From UBA668 sp049318165 (GTDB taxonomy: Bacteria > Actinomycetota > Acidimicrobiia > Acidimicrobiales > Ilumatobacteraceae): a stretch of 29,134 nucleotides of DNA. The stretch covers positions 1 to 29,134 of the forward strand of contig JBMOGW010000018.1 in assembly GCA_049318165.1 (NCBI GenBank). Direction: 5' to 3'. Under the pieces are notes generated by a model, which searched no databases, was not told the DNA's origin, and was given only the letters and a program-made list of their open reading frames with translations. The position numbers and the translations under genes are program-made. Below are positions 1-8,296 of the stretch, in pieces (position 1 is the first letter of the stretch; every line of letters begins with the position of its first letter).

Positions 1-1707
1 CGCGAGAAGACCGGCGTGTTCACCGGCTCGTACGCAACGAACCCGATGAACGGCGAGCAGATCCCGGTGTGGATCGCCGACTACGTGCTGATGGGCTACG
101 GCACGGGCGCCATCATGGCCGTGCCGTGCGGCGACCAGCGCGACTTCGAGTTCGCCCGGACGTTCGGTCTGCCGATCGTCGCCATCCAGGACCCGACCGA
201 CGGCCGCGGCACCGACACCGCCGGATGGGCCGACGCGTTCGTCGGCGACGCGCCGTACGTGAACAGCGCCAACGATTCGCTCGACCTGAACGGCGTCTCG
301 TCGGTCGCCGAGGCCAAGGCGCGCACGAACCAATGGCTGGTGCAGCACGGCCACGGCGAGGCGACCGTCACCTACAAGCTGCGCGACTGGCTGTTCAGCC
401 GGCAGCGCTACTGGGGCGAGCCGTTCCCCATCGTCTACGACGAGGACGGCAACCCGCACTCGCTGCCCGACACGACGCTGCCGGTGCTGCTGCCCGACAC
501 CGACCAGTTCTCGCCGCGCACGTTCGATCCGGACGACTCGCAGAGCAACCCGGAGAGCCCGCTCGACCGGCTGTCGGACTGGGTGTGGGTGGAGGCCGAC
601 CTGGGCGACGGCCCCAAGCGCTACCGCCGCGACACCAACGTCATGCCGCAGTGGGCCGGCAGCTGCTGGTACGAGATCCGCTACACCGACCCGACCAACG
701 AGCAGTCGTTCGTCGACCGTGACGTCGAGCAGTACTGGATGGGGCCGCAGGGCGAGGGTCACCCGGGTGGCGTCGACCTGTACATCGGTGGCGTCGAGCA
801 CGCGGTGCTGCACCTGCTGTACGCCCGCTTCTGGCACAAGGTGCTCTTCGACCTGGGCCACGTCAGCTCGGTCGAGCCGTTCCACAAGCTGTTCAACCAG
901 GGCTACATCCTGGCTGCGGCCTTCCAGGACGAGCGCGGCATCTACGTCGACGCGTTCGGTGTGGAGGAGCGCGACGGCCAATGGCTGTACGAGGGCAAGC
1001 CAGTGACCCGCGAGTACGGGAAGATGGGCAAGAGCCTGAAGAACGCCATCGCCCCCGACGAAGTGTGCGTCGAGTACGGCGCCGACACGCTGCGGCTGTA
1101 CCTGATGGCGATGGGTCCGCTCGACGCCTCGCGCCCGTGGGAGAGCAAGGACGTCGTCGGCGTCTACCGCTTCCTGCAGCGCGTGTGGCGCAACCTGGTG
1201 GACGAGGAGACGGGCGCCACTCGCCTGCTCCCCGAATCGGCGGGCGACGACACCAAGCGGACGCTGCACCGCACGATCGCCGGCGTGCGCGACGACCTGG
1301 ACAACCTGCGTTTCAACACGGCCATCGCCAAGATGATCGAGCTGAACAACCATCTCACCAAGCTGGGTGGCTGCCCGGTCGACGTCGCCGACGACCTGGT
1401 GGTGATGCTGGCGCCGATGGCCCCGCACATCGCCGAGGAGCTGTGGGCGAAACTCGGCCACGCCGAGAGCGTCTCGTTCGCGCCGTTCCCCGTCGCCGAC
1501 CCGGCGCTGCTGGTGGCCGACACCGTGGAGTACCCGGTTCAGGTGAACGGCAAGGTGCGCAGTCGCGTCACCGTCGCCGCGGATGCGGAGTCGTCGGCCG
1601 TCGAGGCGATCGCACTGGCCGACGAGAAGGTGCAGGCCGCGCTCGGCGGTCAGGCACCGAAGAAGGTCATCGTCGTCCCCGGCCGGATGGTCAACATCGT
1701 CGCCTGA
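1..1707 (+). CDS. leuS: Leucyl-tRNA synthetase, C-terminal part (5' end outside window)
   Basis: Charges tRNA-Leu with leucine in the cytoplasm. The frame is open from base 1, so the HIGH motif and N-terminal catalytic half lie upstream; 568 residues are visible. In order: the end of the CP1 editing domain (GTGAIMAVP followed by DQRDFEFA), the return to the catalytic core (DLYIGGVEHAVLHLLYARFW), the class I lysine loop written KMGKS at bases 1021-1035, the anticodon-binding helical domain, and the C-terminal domain ending VPGRMVNIVA. KMGKS followed by LKN is, from memory, the usual actinobacterial form and not a defect. The gene converges on the minus-strand gene ending at 1771, with a hairpin between. 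Identity is certain. Confidence 0.97.
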   Translation, partial: REKTGVFTGSYATNPMNGEQIPVWIADYVLMGYGTGAIMAVPCGDQRDFEFARTFGLPIVAIQDPTDGRGTDTAGWADAFVGDAPYVNSANDSLDLNGVSSVAEAKARTNQWLVQHGHGEATVTYKLRDWLFSRQRYWGEPFPIVYDEDGNPHSLPDTTLPVLLPDTDQFSPRTFDPDDSQSNPESPLDRLSDWVWVEADLGDGPKRYRRDTNVMPQWAGSCWYEIRYTDPTNEQSFVDRDVEQYWMGPQGEGHPGGVDLYIGGVEHAVLHLLYARFWHKVLFDLGHVSSVEPFHKLFNQGYILAAAFQDERGIYVDAFGVEERDGQWLYEGKPVTREYGKMGKSLKNAIAPDEVCVEYGADTLRLYLMAMGPLDASRPWESKDVVGVYRFLQRVWRNLVDEETGATRLLPESAGDDTKRTLHRTIAGVRDDLDNLRFNTAIAKMIELNNHLTKLGGCPVDVADDLVVMLAPMAPHIAEELWAKLGHAESVSFAPFPVADPALLVADTVEYPVQVNGKVRSRVTVAADAESSAVEAIALADEKVQAALGGQAPKKVIVVPGRMVNIVA

Positions 1708-1726
1708 GGCGATCGAGCACGGGTGC

Positions 1727-1747
1727 TGCGCCCGACGTTCGGGCGCA
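1727..1747. terminator. Hairpin between convergent genes
   Basis: Arms TGCGCCCGA and TCGGGCGCA are perfect complements around CGT (1736-1738). The hairpin sits 19 bases after the leuS stop and 23 bases before the stop of the opposing gene. There is no T-run on either side, so this is a GC-rich hairpin of the kind found at 3' ends in high-GC actinobacteria, perhaps acting in both directions. The structure is directly visible; termination is inferred. Confidence 0.6.
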
Positions 1748-1770
1748 CCACGCAGTTCGGCCGCGACGCG

Positions 1771-2265
1771 CTACCCCAACGGCCAGAGATCGATCGTGAG
1801 GTACTCGGGTGAGAGCTCGTCTCCGCCAGTGTCGTTGTCCGGGTGATGCTCCGCCGCCCCGAGGCCACGCCAACTGACCCTCGCGCTCAACCGGCCCGTT
1901 GGTACTCGAATGGTGGCAACTGCCGGCGCGCCGGGCTCCCAGTTCAGGATCGCCAGGTCGCCCTCGCCGCCGATCGCCGTCTCCACGGCGCGATCTGCAG
2001 TCGCGGGCAGCCCGGGGTCGGATGGGTGGAGCTGGACGGTGACGCTCGTCGGCGAGCTGTACATCGTCGTGCCGACGTACACGAAACCCCCGATCTCCTC
2101 GAGGCCACGCTCATACCCCGCGTGGCTGACCTTGTCCGAGTTCCAGTCCGCTTCGCCGCGCCGTAGGTAGAACTGCCGATAGCACGGCCGCACGACGAGC
2201 GATTCGGGCGCGCCGGGCTCTGGTTCGCGGGGACTGCCGTCGCGGGACCTCTTCCAGAACGCCAC
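1771..2265 (-). CDS. Hypothetical protein, 164 aa
   Basis: I do not recognise this protein. I chose the GTG at 2265 (protein starts VAFWKRSRDG) because everything further upstream in the frame reads as low-complexity Arg/Ala/His sequence typical of non-coding GC-rich DNA, whereas downstream the composition is protein-like: many aromatic residues, beta-strand-like stretches such as FVYVGTTMYSS and VTVQLHPSD, and an acidic C-terminus ending YLTIDLWPLG. It has no signal peptide, transmembrane segment or cysteine motif. No convincing ribosome-binding site precedes the start. It lies downstream of the CsoR-like gene in the same orientation, separated by about 280 bases, so it may have its own promoter. 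The coding call is fairly likely; the start is uncertain. Confidence 0.6.
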   Translation of the reverse strand: MAFWKRSRDGSPREPEPGAPESLVVRPCYRQFYLRRGEADWNSDKVSHAGYERGLEEIGGFVYVGTTMYSSPTSVTVQLHPSDPGLPATADRAVETAIGGEGDLAILNWEPGAPAVATIRVPTGRLSARVSWRGLGAAEHHPDNDTGGDELSPEYLTIDLWPLG

Positions 2266-2412
2266 GCCGCGAAGTCTGTCAGCCTCGGCCCACGCAGCGC
2301 AGCAGTGATGGGCTCGCGGCCTGGCCGCGGCACCTCGAAGGCTGCCCTGTTCGTGACGACGACAGGGTCGGGCGCGTTCGGCGCCATTCCTGTCGGTTCC
2401 CGAACCCATGGG

Positions 2413-2447
2413 GGCGAAACACGCCGGATCGGGTGGCGAAACGCGCC
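2413..2447. repeat. Tandem 13-mers in the 2266-2548 intergenic region
   Basis: GGCGAAACACGCC (2413-2425) and GGCGAAACGCGCC (2435-2447) match at 12 of 13 positions and start 22 bases apart, about two helical turns. They lie about 150 bases upstream of the 2265 start within a 283-base stretch that otherwise shows no credible gene. They could be paired regulator sites or chance similarity. Confidence 0.35.
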
Positions 2448-2548
2448 CGTGGGTACGGAAGGCGACACTTCACGGTGACGATCGCCCGCACCCGCTTCAG
2501 AGCAAACAACCTCGCTGACGGATGGCGCCGAGTGCCCGGTGTGGGCGC

Positions 2549-2818
2549 TCAGGCGAGCTTCAGGAAGAGCTTCTCGACCTCGTCGGGGTCGAAGCCGGCT
2601 TGAGCGGCCTTCTCCGGGTCGCTGAGGCAGGTGGCCATCCCCGCAGCGAGCAACTTGAAGCCGACCTGGTCGAGCGCCTTCCCGGCGGCGGAGATCTGGG
2701 TGACGATGTCGCGGCACTCGCGGTTGTCACGCAACATCGCCTGCACGCCGCGCACCTGGCCCTCGATGCGCGCCAGTCGGCGGAGCAGGTCGGCGGTCGT
2801 CTCCTCGGGCAGTTCCAT
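2549..2818 (-). CDS. CsoR/RcnR/FrmR/CstR-family repressor
   Basis: An 89-residue all-helical protein of the DUF156 (CsoR) family, cytoplasmic DNA-binding repressors that sense metals, formaldehyde or persulfides. Family signature: RRLARIEGQVRGVQAML at residues 13-29, then Cys35 (RECRDIVTQ), and Cys64 (MATC). Copper-sensing CsoR uses a Cys-His-Cys set; here both cysteines are present but the position aligning with the His is Gly60. This argues against a standard Cu(I) site and resembles the two-cysteine arrangement of persulfide sensors (CstR type). The start at 2818 is preceded directly by a family-type operator palindrome, suggesting autoregulation. Upstream is matB (35-base gap). No copper ATPase, chaperone or sulfurtransferase is adjacent. 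Family is certain; ligand unknown. Confidence 0.92.
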   Translation of the reverse strand: MELPEETTADLLRRLARIEGQVRGVQAMLRDNRECRDIVTQISAAGKALDQVGFKLLAAGMATCLSDPEKAAQAGFDPDEVEKLFLKLA

Positions 2819-2822
2819 GAGC

Positions 2823-2848
2823 GCATGATACCCCCTGGGGTGTCATGC
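2823..2848. promoter_or_regulatory. CsoR-family operator palindrome
   Basis: Arms GCATGATACCCC (2823-2834) and GGGGTGTCATGC (2837-2848) flank a CT spacer; they are complementary at 11 of 12 positions. The core ATACCCC-CT-GGGGTGT matches the C-tract/G-tract pattern of operators bound by CsoR-family repressors. It sits 5-30 bases upstream of the CsoR-like start codon and just beyond the matB stop, so binding would block initiation of the regulator's own message. The palindrome is seen directly; the binding protein is inferred from family and position. Confidence 0.8.
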
Positions 2849-2853
2849 GTGCG

Positions 2854-4200
2854 TCACCCCAACTGGTGCTTCTGCACCTTGCCCATCGCGTTGCGCGGCA
2901 ATGCGTCGACGATGCGAATCTCGCGCGGCCGCTTGTGCACCGACAGCGTGGCGGCGACGTGTTCGATCAGCACGGCGGGGACGACGGACTCCCCCACGAC
3001 GAACGCCACGATGCGCTGGCCGAGGTCGTCGTCGGGCAGACCGACGACGGCCACCTCGTGGACCGACGGGTGGTCGAGCAGCACGGACTCCACCTCACCG
3101 GCGCCCACCTTGAAGCCGCCGGTCTTGATGATGTCCATCGATTGCCGTCCGACGATGCGGTGGAAGCCCTCGGCGTCGATCACGGCGGCGTCACCGGTGC
3201 GGAACCACGCCCCGTCGAAGGACGCCGCCGTGGCCTCCGCTCGGCCGAGATAGCCGTCGAACAGTGTGGTGCCGCGCACCTGCAACTCGCCGATCGTGAG
3301 GCCGTCGTGTGCGACGTCGACCCCGGACTCGTCCACCAGACGAGTCGACACGCCGTCGATCGGCACGCCCACCCAGCCCGGCCGCCGCTCGCCCTCGACT
3401 CTGGTGCTGAGCGTGATGAGCGTCTCCGTCATGCCGTACCGCTCGACCGGCTCGTGTCCCGTCAGCGTGCGGAGTTGCTCGAACACCTGCACCGGCAGCG
3501 GCGCGCTGCCCGACACGAGCAGCCGAGCACCGGAGAGCGCCCGGGCCGAGGCATCGTCGGCCACCATGCGGTGCCACACCGTCGGCACACCGAAGTACAG
3601 CGATCCGTTCGCGGCGGCATAGGCATCCGGCGTCGGTCGGCCGGTGTGCACCAGACCCGACCCGACCCGCAGTGCACCGAGCACGCCGAGCACCAGACCG
3701 TGCACGTGGAACAGCGGCAGGCCGTGCACCAGCCGGTCGTCCGGTGTCCACCCCCACGCGGCGGAGAGTCCGTCGAGGCCGGCGGCGATCGCCCGCCGCG
3801 GCATCACGACGCCCTTCGGTGCGCCGGTGGTGCCGGACGTGTAGATGATCAGGGCCGTGGCGTCGTCGGGCGGCTCGGGCAACGGCGAACGGTCACCGGA
3901 CGGCGCCGGCAACGGCCGAGCCCCCGAGTCGCGCAGGATGTGGTCGCGCTCGACCGGGCCGGCATCGGGCGGCACGGGCACGGCGGGGACACCCGCAGCC
4001 AACGCGGCGCACACCGCGACCACCGTGTCCATCGTCGGCGTCGCATCGACGGCAACCGCGGGCAGCCCCTGCATCGCACGGCCGAGCGCCGCCGCGTCGC
4101 CCGCGAGCTGCTCCCACGACCGGTTCACTCCCGCGACACTCACCTCGCCGGCACCGCGAGCGCCCGACAGCGCAGGCAGCAGCACAGCCGGGATGCTCAC
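2854..4200 (-). CDS. matB: Malonyl-CoA synthetase-like acyl-CoA ligase (MatB type)
   Basis: ANL-superfamily adenylating enzyme, 448 aa, expected to activate a short dicarboxylate such as malonate or methylmalonate with ATP and CoA in the cytoplasm. Motifs: P-loop-like A3 YTSGTTGAPKGV (about residues 119-130), PLFHVHGLVLG, A5 ERYGMTET, A7 WFRTGD, the hinge region GRQSMDIIKTGGFKVGAGEVE, and C-terminal catalytic lysine region PRNAMGKVQK. The hinge and C-terminal strings and the short length (about 450-500 aa) are those of MatB rather than long-chain ligases. It starts with GTG inside the stop of the upstream TetR gene (GTGA overlap), so the two are translationally coupled. There is no malonyl-CoA decarboxylase or malonate transporter nearby, so it may serve malonyl-CoA supply instead of malonate catabolism. 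The exact substrate is inferred. Confidence 0.85.
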   Translation of the reverse strand: MSIPAVLLPALSGARGAGEVSVAGVNRSWEQLAGDAAALGRAMQGLPAVAVDATPTMDTVVAVCAALAAGVPAVPVPPDAGPVERDHILRDSGARPLPAPSGDRSPLPEPPDDATALIIYTSGTTGAPKGVVMPRRAIAAGLDGLSAAWGWTPDDRLVHGLPLFHVHGLVLGVLGALRVGSGLVHTGRPTPDAYAAANGSLYFGVPTVWHRMVADDASARALSGARLLVSGSAPLPVQVFEQLRTLTGHEPVERYGMTETLITLSTRVEGERRPGWVGVPIDGVSTRLVDESGVDVAHDGLTIGELQVRGTTLFDGYLGRAEATAASFDGAWFRTGDAAVIDAEGFHRIVGRQSMDIIKTGGFKVGAGEVESVLLDHPSVHEVAVVGLPDDDLGQRIVAFVVGESVVPAVLIEHVAATLSVHKRPREIRIVDALPRNAMGKVQKHQLG

Positions 4201-4790
4201 AGCCGTCCGGCGTCGACCAGGGCCTGCAACCGGTCGGCGAACTCCTCGAACACCGGCGTCAGGCGCTTGCGTTCACCGGTCGCGATCAGGTCCATCACCA
4301 GCCCGGTGAACGTCGCCTTCGCCAACGACGCCTCCGTCTCGGCCCGGGCGGCAGGCAGGCCGTCCTCGATCAGGTGCGACACGGCGACGTGGCGCCACAC
4401 ACCGATCTGATCGGCCCGCACCTCGCCCGCAAGGTCGGTCACCTTCGGGTTCAGGGCCGCCGCTTCGTAGTTCAGGCGCACCGCGGCGAAGTTCGCCGGT
4501 GAGGCGTTGATCCACTTCCACCACTTGCGGTACAGGTCCACCATCGTCAGCCCCGGGTTGCGCTGCAGCCACCCGTCCTGCACCTCGATCTGCTGCTCGA
4601 TCGACCGGCGCAACGCCGTCGAGAGCAGTTCTTCCTTGGAGCCGAAGTGGTGCACGAGACGGTTGATGCTCACATCGAGCGCCGCCGCCATCGGGCGCAG
4701 TGTGGCCTGGGCGAGGCCGTTCTCGGCGAGGTAGACGACGATGCGGTCCAACAGTTCCTGTCGGCGCTCGAGGTCGGGGGTGCGTGCCAC
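4197..4790 (-). CDS. TetR-family transcriptional regulator
   Basis: A 197-residue dimeric repressor with an N-terminal helix-turn-helix (residues about 10-56: DRIVVYLAENGLAQATL, then VSINRLVHHFGSKEELL) and a divergent helical ligand domain. It overlaps matB by 4 bases (GTGA), so it probably controls matB and itself, with an acyl-CoA or dicarboxylate as plausible ligand; that is inference from coupling. The GTG start at 4790 lies 25 bases after the yeiH stop, so the pair could be read through from the hut operon. Within the gap, CCCTAGTGGGG (4801-4811) is a small inverted repeat that could hold an operator. Family is certain, target likely, ligand unknown. Confidence 0.9.
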   Translation of the reverse strand: MARTPDLERRQELLDRIVVYLAENGLAQATLRPMAAALDVSINRLVHHFGSKEELLSTALRRSIEQQIEVQDGWLQRNPGLTMVDLYRKWWKWINASPANFAAVRLNYEAAALNPKVTDLAGEVRADQIGVWRHVAVSHLIEDGLPAARAETEASLAKATFTGLVMDLIATGERKRLTPVFEEFADRLQALVDAGRL

Positions 4791-4815
4791 GGAGGGGCAC
4801 CCTAGTGGGGCGAGT

Positions 4816-5811
4816 TCACGCCCCCGGGATCCCGGCGACCTCCACCGCGACCCACGACACCACCGCCACGAGCAGCCAGCTCACCAGCCCGAGCAGCAGC
4901 GGCCGACCGCCGACGGCCCGCAACTTCTTCAGGTCGACGTTCGAGCCGAGACCCACCAGACCCATGCCGAGCAGGATCGTCTCGACGTCCTTGATCGGCC
5001 CCAGCCAGCCGCTCGGCACAGCGCCCGCGGAGCGCAGCGCAGCCGCGGCGAGAAACAGCACGATGAACAGCGGCAGCACCGGCGGACGGCGTACGTCGGC
5101 GGCGAGCGGTGCGGTGCGACGGCGGCTCATCGCCACGAATGCGAGCAACGGTGCCAGCATCGCCACCCGGGTGAGCTTCACGACGACGGCGATGGCCAGC
5201 GCCGCCTGGCCGTGGGTGGACGCAGCCGCGACCACCTGGCCGACGTCGTGGACCGATGCGCCGACCCACGCGCCGAACAAGCCGTCGGACATCCCCAGCA
5301 GCCGACCGATCGTCGGCAACACCACGATCGCGAGCGTGCCGCAGAGCGTGACGAGCGCGATGGAGTACGCCACCTCCTCCTCGTCGGCGTCGGCGAACGG
5401 CTCCACGGCGGCGATGGCGGAGGCACCACAGATGCTGTACCCCGTCGCCATGAGCAGTCCCAGCGGCTTCGACAGGCCGAGTCGACGAGCCAGCCACTGC
5501 GTACCGAAGAAGGTGGCGAGCACCACGAGGATCACCGCGATCAGGGTGCGTGGACCGAGATCGCGGATCTGCTCGAGCGAGAGACGGAAGCCGAGCAGCA
5601 CGATGCCGGCGCGCAACACTCGCTTCGCCGAGAACCGCAGACCTGGCCTGAACACCTGCTCGACCCGACCGAACGTCGCACCGAGCACGCCGAACGCCAC
5701 GGACACGACGTGTGGTGAGATCACGTCGACGCGCTCGTGCACGACGAACGCGACCACCGACACCGCCAACGCGACCGCGACGCCGGGCAGGATCTCGCGG
5801 CGGCGGCTCAC
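4816..5811 (-). CDS. YeiH/UPF0324-family putative sulfate/sulfite exporter
   Basis: Integral membrane protein of 331 aa with about nine or ten hydrophobic segments, beginning GVAVALAVSVVAFVV and ending LLLGLVSWLLVAVVSWVAV. Family signatures are GYSICGASAIAAVEPF (about residues 128-143), the GAWVGASVHDVGQVVAA loop, and a C-terminal MGLVGLGSNVDLKKL. The family is annotated as putative sulfate exporters; transport has rarely been tested, so the substrate is uncertain. Its GTG start overlaps the hutI stop (GTGA), making it the last gene of the coupled hut operon. No sulfur enzyme accompanies it, so its job in histidine breakdown is unclear; export of a small anion by-product is one possibility. 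Confidence 0.88.
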   Translation of the reverse strand: MSRRREILPGVAVALAVSVVAFVVHERVDVISPHVVSVAFGVLGATFGRVEQVFRPGLRFSAKRVLRAGIVLLGFRLSLEQIRDLGPRTLIAVILVVLATFFGTQWLARRLGLSKPLGLLMATGYSICGASAIAAVEPFADADEEEVAYSIALVTLCGTLAIVVLPTIGRLLGMSDGLFGAWVGASVHDVGQVVAAASTHGQAALAIAVVVKLTRVAMLAPLLAFVAMSRRRTAPLAADVRRPPVLPLFIVLFLAAAALRSAGAVPSGWLGPIKDVETILLGMGLVGLGSNVDLKKLRAVGGRPLLLGLVSWLLVAVVSWVAVEVAGIPGA

Positions 5812-6962
5812 ATGCCCTGTTCGTACACGGCGTGGATCAGCGGCACACCGGGGCGATACACCAGATGGGAGTAGCTCGGCGCGTCGAGCACGCAGACGTC
5901 GGCGCGCATGCCCGGCGTCAGCGCTCCCACGTCGTCGCGACGCAGCGCACGGGCGCCCCCGACGGTGGCGGCGCGGACCGCTTCCTCCGGTGTCATCCGC
6001 ATGTCGCGCACCGCCAGCGCGATGCAGAACGACATCGACGTGGTGTAGCTCGATCCCGGGTTGCAGTTGGTGGCGATGGCCACGGTCGCTCCGGCGTCGA
6101 TCACCCGACGAGCGTCGGGATACGGCTGACGGGTGCTGAAGTCGGTGGCCGGCAGGAACGTCGCCACGGTGTCGCTGGCGGCGAGCGCGGCGATGTCGTC
6201 ATCACTGAGGTACGTGCAGTGGTCGGCCGACGCGCAACCCATCTCCACCGCCAACTGCACGCCGGGCCCGTGACCCAACTGGTTGGCATGCAGACGAAGG
6301 CCGAGCCCGACGGCACGCCCGGCCTCGAGCACAGCGCGCGACTGGTCCACGTCGAACGCGCCGACCTCGCAGAAGCAGTCGATCCAGCGGCTGTGCGGCA
6401 ACGCGGCGTGCAGCATCTCGTTGCACACCAGGTGCACGTAGTCGTCGGCGCGGCCGTCGAACTCCGGTGGCACCACGTGCGCGCCAAGGAAGGTCGTCTC
6501 GGGCGTGAACGACCGGCCGACATCCAGGCAGCGCGCCTCGTGTTCGATGTCGAGCCCGTACCCGCTCTTGATCTCGAGCGTGGTGATGCCGGCCCGGCGA
6601 GCCTCGTCGCGACGTCCGGCCGTCAGCGAGCGCAACTCGTCCGCCGAGGCAGCACGCGTGGCGGCCACCGACGTGCGGATGCCACCCGCCTCGTACGGCC
6701 GCCCGGCCATGCGAGCGGCGAACTCGTCGCCGCGGTCCCCGGCGAACACGAGATGCGTGTGGCTGTCGACGAAGCCCGGCAGGACGCACCGCCCGCCGGC
6801 GTCGATGCGCTGGTCGGCAGCCAGCCCGGCGTTGCCGACGGCGATGATCCGCCCGTCCTCCCACACGATGGCTGCATCACGGCGCAGGCCGAGCGGGCCG
6901 TCGCCGAGCGCCGGGTCGTTGGTGACGAGCAGGCCGATGCCGTCGAGCACGGTGGTGGTCAT
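5808..6962 (-). CDS. hutI: Imidazolonepropionase
   Basis: Hydrolyses 4-imidazolone-5-propionate to N-formimino-L-glutamate, third step of histidine degradation, in the cytoplasm. It is an amidohydrolase-fold metalloenzyme of 384 aa, slightly short of the usual 400. Metal-binding H68-T-H70 lies in FVDSHTHLVFAGDR; further family strings are IKSGYGLD, LRLHANQLG, SADHCTYL and ATNCNPGSS. The ATG at 6962 overlaps the hutF stop (ATGA), and the same frame upstream looks non-coding, which fixes the start. The stop overlaps yeiH. Its product is the substrate of HutF encoded just upstream, so the pathway here is the deiminase route. Confidence 0.96.
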   Translation of the reverse strand: MTTTVLDGIGLLVTNDPALGDGPLGLRRDAAIVWEDGRIIAVGNAGLAADQRIDAGGRCVLPGFVDSHTHLVFAGDRGDEFAARMAGRPYEAGGIRTSVAATRAASADELRSLTAGRRDEARRAGITTLEIKSGYGLDIEHEARCLDVGRSFTPETTFLGAHVVPPEFDGRADDYVHLVCNEMLHAALPHSRWIDCFCEVGAFDVDQSRAVLEAGRAVGLGLRLHANQLGHGPGVQLAVEMGCASADHCTYLSDDDIAALAASDTVATFLPATDFSTRQPYPDARRVIDAGATVAIATNCNPGSSYTTSMSFCIALAVRDMRMTPEEAVRAATVGGARALRRDDVGALTPGMRADVCVLDAPSYSHLVYRPGVPLIHAVYEQGM

Positions 6963-8296
6963 GCGTCCTCCGAGACAGCGGCGATCGCTGCCGCGAGCGC
7001 GGCAGGCACGTCGATCGAGTGGTGGTGGCCGTCGCGGACGACCAGGCGGCCGGACACGACGACCGAATGCACGTCGGCCGCCGTGGCGGCGTACAGCACC
7101 GTGTCGAGCGCAGTGACCGCGTCGGCGCCGGCCGTGCGCACCGAGTCCAGCCGGACGGACACCAGGTCGGCGACGGCACCGGCACGCAGCGCACCCGCAT
7201 CGGTCCATCCGATGCTGCGTTGACCGTCCTCGGTGGCGGCACGCCACAGATCGGCGGGGTGATGGTGACCGCGCACACGCGTCGCCAAGCGTTCGTTCAA
7301 CTCCACGGCGCGGGCCTCCTCGAAGAGGTCGATCACCGCGTGCGAGTCGCTGCCGAGGGTGATCGTCGCGCCGGCAGCACGCAGTGACGCAGCGGGTCCG
7401 ATGCCGTCGGCCAGGTCGCGCTCGGTGGTGGGACACATGCAGATCGCGCAGCGGCGACCGCCGAGCAGGCCGATGTCGCCGGGCGTCAGGTGGGTGGCGT
7501 GCACGGCGGTGAAGCGGTCGGACAGCGCACCGCGTTCGGCGAGGAGTTGGGTCGGGGTCAGCCCGAACGCGGCCACGGTCTGTTCGTTCTCGGCGGGCTG
7601 CTCGGACACGTGTGCGTGCAGCACGGCTGCGCGCCGGTCGGCCCAGTCGGCGACGACGGCGATCGACTCCGGGTCGACCGCCCGCACCGAATGCACCGCC
7701 GCGCCGACCAGCGCGTGCGTGCCCGTCGGCCGGAATGCGTCGACTCGCTCGACCCATGCGGCCGCGCTGCCGTCACTGAAACGGCGCTGCACCTCGTTCG
7801 GCTCGAGACCGACACCACCGTGCAGGTAGCAGGTGTCGAGCAGCGTGATGCGAATGCCGGCCTCCCCCGCTGCGGCCAGGAGCGCTTCGCTCATGGCGTT
7901 GGCGTCGACGTACGGCCGGCCACCCTCGCCGTGGTGCAGGTAGTGGAACTCGCCCACCGCCGTGATGCCGGCCATCGCCATCTCGGCGTACACGGCGCGG
8001 GCCAGGTCGAAGTAGCGCTGCGGGTCGAGCCGTTGCGCGAACCCGTACATCTGGTCGCGCCATGTCCAGAACGATCCGCCGCCGACGTGCGTGCGACCGC
8101 GCAATGCCCGGTGGAACGCGTGGCTGTGCGCGTTCGCCATGCCGGGGACCGTCAGGCCCTTCAGGAGCACGGCGTCCGGTGGACACGGCACGCCCGGCTG
8201 CACGGCCGAGATGCGGTCGCCGTCGACCGACACGAGCACGCCGGCGACGGCATGGTCGCCGCCCAACCAGGCGAACTCGCACCAGTACGAGGTCAT
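6959..8296 (-). CDS. hutF: Formimidoylglutamate deiminase
   Basis: Converts N-formimino-L-glutamate to N-formyl-L-glutamate and ammonia. It is an amidohydrolase-superfamily enzyme of 445 aa, standard for HutF. It shows H57-S-H59 (ANAHSHAFHRALRGRTH), the HutF-typical GSFWTWRDQMY, HVSEQPAENE, the metal-binding HATHLT, and LGSDSHAVIDLFEEAR. The ATG at 8296 shares one base with the stop of the deformylase gene (TGATG); a longer in-frame start at 8374 would run deep into that gene and adds non-protein-like sequence. This enzyme commits the operon to N-formylglutamate, which normally needs HutG; no HutG is seen. Confidence 0.96.
   Translation of the reverse strand: MTSYWCEFAWLGGDHAVAGVLVSVDGDRISAVQPGVPCPPDAVLLKGLTVPGMANAHSHAFHRALRGRTHVGGGSFWTWRDQMYGFAQRLDPQRYFDLARAVYAEMAMAGITAVGEFHYLHHGEGGRPYVDANAMSEALLAAAGEAGIRITLLDTCYLHGGVGLEPNEVQRRFSDGSAAAWVERVDAFRPTGTHALVGAAVHSVRAVDPESIAVVADWADRRAAVLHAHVSEQPAENEQTVAAFGLTPTQLLAERGALSDRFTAVHATHLTPGDIGLLGGRRCAICMCPTTERDLADGIGPAASLRAAGATITLGSDSHAVIDLFEEARAVELNERLATRVRGHHHPADLWRAATEDGQRSIGWTDAGALRAGAVADLVSVRLDSVRTAGADAVTALDTVLYAATAADVHSVVVSGRLVVRDGHHHSIDVPAALAAAIAAVSEDA

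Noticed and set aside
1009..1050. KMGKS in place of KMSKS in leucyl-tRNA synthetase
   Set aside because: From memory this is the normal actinobacterial form (GKMGKSLKN), so it is not a sign of decay or specialisation.
2279..2509. Small minus-strand open frame of 76 codons upstream of the 164-aa hypothetical gene
   Set aside because: Composition is Arg/Ser/Pro-rich and low in hydrophobic residues, with no ribosome-binding site; it looks like chance open frame in GC-rich intergenic DNA.
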